A stretch of DNA of 16,952 bases from JAMORN01 sp027063545 [NCBI: bacterium] (lineage in GTDB: Bacteria; JAMORN01). Where the stretch lies: assembly GCA_027063545.1 (NCBI GenBank), contig JAMORN010000304.1:1-16952 (forward strand), given 5' to 3'. The translations under genes were made by a program, and so were the position numbers. Every line of letters begins with the position of its first letter. Position 1 is the stretch's first letter. Under the pieces are notes generated by a model that made no database searches, was not told the DNA's origin, and worked only from the letters and a program-made list of their open reading frames with translations. Of this stretch, positions 16,055 through 16,952 are shown one piece after another.

Positions 16055-16168
16055 TTAACCTTGTCTTTGTTTATGTCTTGGATTCTTACAAATTACTCTT
16101 ACAATACCTTTTCTTCTTATTATTCTGCAATCCTTACATCTCTTTTTTACACTTGCTTTTACCTTCAT
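16055..16168 (-). CDS. rpmJ: 50S ribosomal protein L36
   Basis: This is a 37-residue protein. The minus strand reads [14 protein letters not shown], then [23 protein letters not shown] and stop. Cys11, Cys14, Cys27 and His32 form the zinc site of the C+ type of L36. A GAGGTGGAT sequence precedes the ATG. It lies between infA and rpsM, its usual place in bacterial spc clusters, with 13 nt to infA upstream. Confidence 0.97.
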   Translation of the reverse strand: MKVKASVKKRCKDCRIIRRKGIVRVICKNPRHKQRQG

Positions 16169-16181
16169 ATCCACCTCACTT

Positions 16182-16400
16182 TTACTTATATCTGTATACT
16201 ATTCTACCCTTTGTTAAATCATATGGAGATATTTCTATAAGTACCCTATCACCCGGTAATATTTTAATATAGTTCATTCTCATCTTACCTGATATATAAC
16301 CTAAAATAACATGACCATTATCTAACTTTACCTTAAATGTTGTATTAGGTAAAGTTTCAATAACAACGCCTTCAACTTGTAATACATCTTTTTTACCCAT
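16182..16400 (-). CDS. infA: Translation initiation factor IF-1
   Basis: IF-1 is a single OB-fold S1-like protein that occupies the A site of the 30S subunit during initiation. The 72 residues are exactly the usual length. Recognisable segments are [55 protein letters not shown] and RIVYRYK. The ribosome binding site is weak, with only GGGAT visible before the ATG at 16400. It lies between map and rpmJ, as in many bacteria. Confidence 0.98.
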   Translation of the reverse strand: MGKKDVLQVEGVVIETLPNTTFKVKLDNGHVILGYISGKMRMNYIKILPGDRVLIEISPYDLTKGRIVYRYK

Positions 16401-16419
16401 AGTCTTTATCCCAAATTTT

Positions 16420-16952
16420 CTATACCTTTGTTACTATTATATTTCCTTCCTTTGTAAAAATTACAGTATTTTCATAATGTGCTGTTAAGCTATCATCTAT
16501 AGTAGTTACAGTCCATCCATCTTTAGGGTCTATTTTTATTTCATAGCTTCCTGCTGATATCATAGGCTCTATAGCTAATACCATATTATCATATATTACA
16601 GGCCCTGTATTAGGTATACCATAATTAGGAACTTGAGGTTCCTCATGCAAATTACGTCCTACTCCATGCCCAACTAAATCCCTAATTACTGAATACCCAT
16701 GCTTTTCAACAAAACTTTGAATCATATACCCTAAATCACCTATAGTATCTCCTACTTTTATATTTTCTATAGCATAATAGAAAGAACTTTCACAAACTTC
16801 TACTATTCTCTTTTTTTCTGGAGTTACCTTTCCTATCATGTAAGTTCTTGCCGCATCCACATGAAATCCATTCTTATAAATACCTACATCAATTGAAACG
16901 ATATCGCCTTCTTTAACAATTTTATTCCTTTTTGGTATCCCATGTACTAATT
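16420..16952 (-). CDS. map: Type I methionine aminopeptidase (N-terminus outside window)
   Basis: Map removes the initiator methionine from new proteins. The open frame continues to the right edge, reading [16 protein letters not shown] and then IVSIDVG upstream of the internal GTG at 16860. That GTG is therefore an internal valine of HVDAART and not a start. All five metal ligands are visible: Asp of SIDVG, Asp of VDAART, His of [12 protein letters not shown], Glu of AIEPM and Glu of TAHYENTV. About 70 N-terminal residues are missing, judging by the usual length of roughly 250. It lies 19 nt before infA, typical of the secY-adk-map-infA arrangement. Confidence 0.97.
   Translation of the reverse strand, partial: LVHGIPKRNKIVKEGDIVSIDVGIYKNGFHVDAARTYMIGKVTPEKKRIVEVCESSFYYAIENIKVGDTIGDLGYMIQSFVEKHGYSVIRDLVGHGVGRNLHEEPQVPNYGIPNTGPVIYDNMVLAIEPMISAGSYEIKIDPKDGWTVTTIDDSLTAHYENTVIFTKEGNIIVTKV

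Noticed and set aside
15803-16272. Overlapping plus-strand open frames opposite rpsM, rpmJ and infA
   Set aside because: Leucine- and phenylalanine-rich translations antisense to well-identified ribosomal genes; they arise from AT-rich coding on the other strand.
16420-16860. GTG at 16860 as the start of map
   Set aside because: The frame continues upstream with conserved methionine aminopeptidase sequence containing the first metal-binding Asp, so this is an internal valine.

Overview
This window is an AT-rich (roughly 30% GC by eye) bacterial chromosome segment in which every supportable gene lies on the minus strand, so transcription runs from position 16952 towards 1. It holds core housekeeping genes, and I see no transposase, integrase, phage gene, toxin or CRISPR array. 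A small gene with a signal peptide and an alternating beta-barrel-like pattern (2090-2743) suggests an organism with an outer membrane. The short archaeal/clostridial-style ThiC and the DUF116 protein point to an anaerobe. I cannot name the phylum from the sequence alone.

In transcription order, region 1 (16952-13125) is the spc/alpha ribosomal cluster: map (5' end outside the window), infA, rpmJ, rpsM, rpsK, rpsD, rpoA, rplQ, closed by a terminator at 13049-13087. Region 2 (12997-6351) is one tightly packed operon with a plausible promoter near 13025-13054. It encodes a PP-loop sulfur-transfer ATPase, ThiC, a membrane-anchored cysteine-rich DUF116 protein, cytidylate kinase, IspH and a six-domain ribosomal protein S1, and ends in a strong terminator at 6260-6299. 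Region 3 (6229-1945) carries hisD, a SpoU/TrmH-type RNA methyltransferase, alanine racemase, a YjbQ/UPF0047 protein, the putative outer-membrane protein and a tRNA-Lys(UUU), and ends in a terminator at 1890-1933. Region 4 is the N-terminal 608 codons of mfd, which runs off the left edge.

The genes mostly serve translation and transcription (ribosomal proteins, IF-1, RNA polymerase alpha, methionine aminopeptidase, Mfd, tRNA-Lys, RNA methyltransferase) and cofactor or precursor supply (thiamine pyrimidine by ThiC, isoprenoids by IspH, CMP/dCMP phosphorylation, D-alanine, histidine). Region 2 mixes two known [4Fe-4S] enzymes (ThiC, IspH), a sulfur-transfer-type ATPase and the uncharacterised eight-cysteine DUF116 protein, so it is the best candidate for an undescribed functional link.

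The oddest local structure is at yjbQ. Its first seven codons occur twice, 60 bp apart. The upstream copy has the ribosome binding site but reads into a stop after eight codons. The copy that opens the real gene has no ribosome binding site and sits just downstream of a good -35 box. No gene-free stretch exceeds 300 bases.
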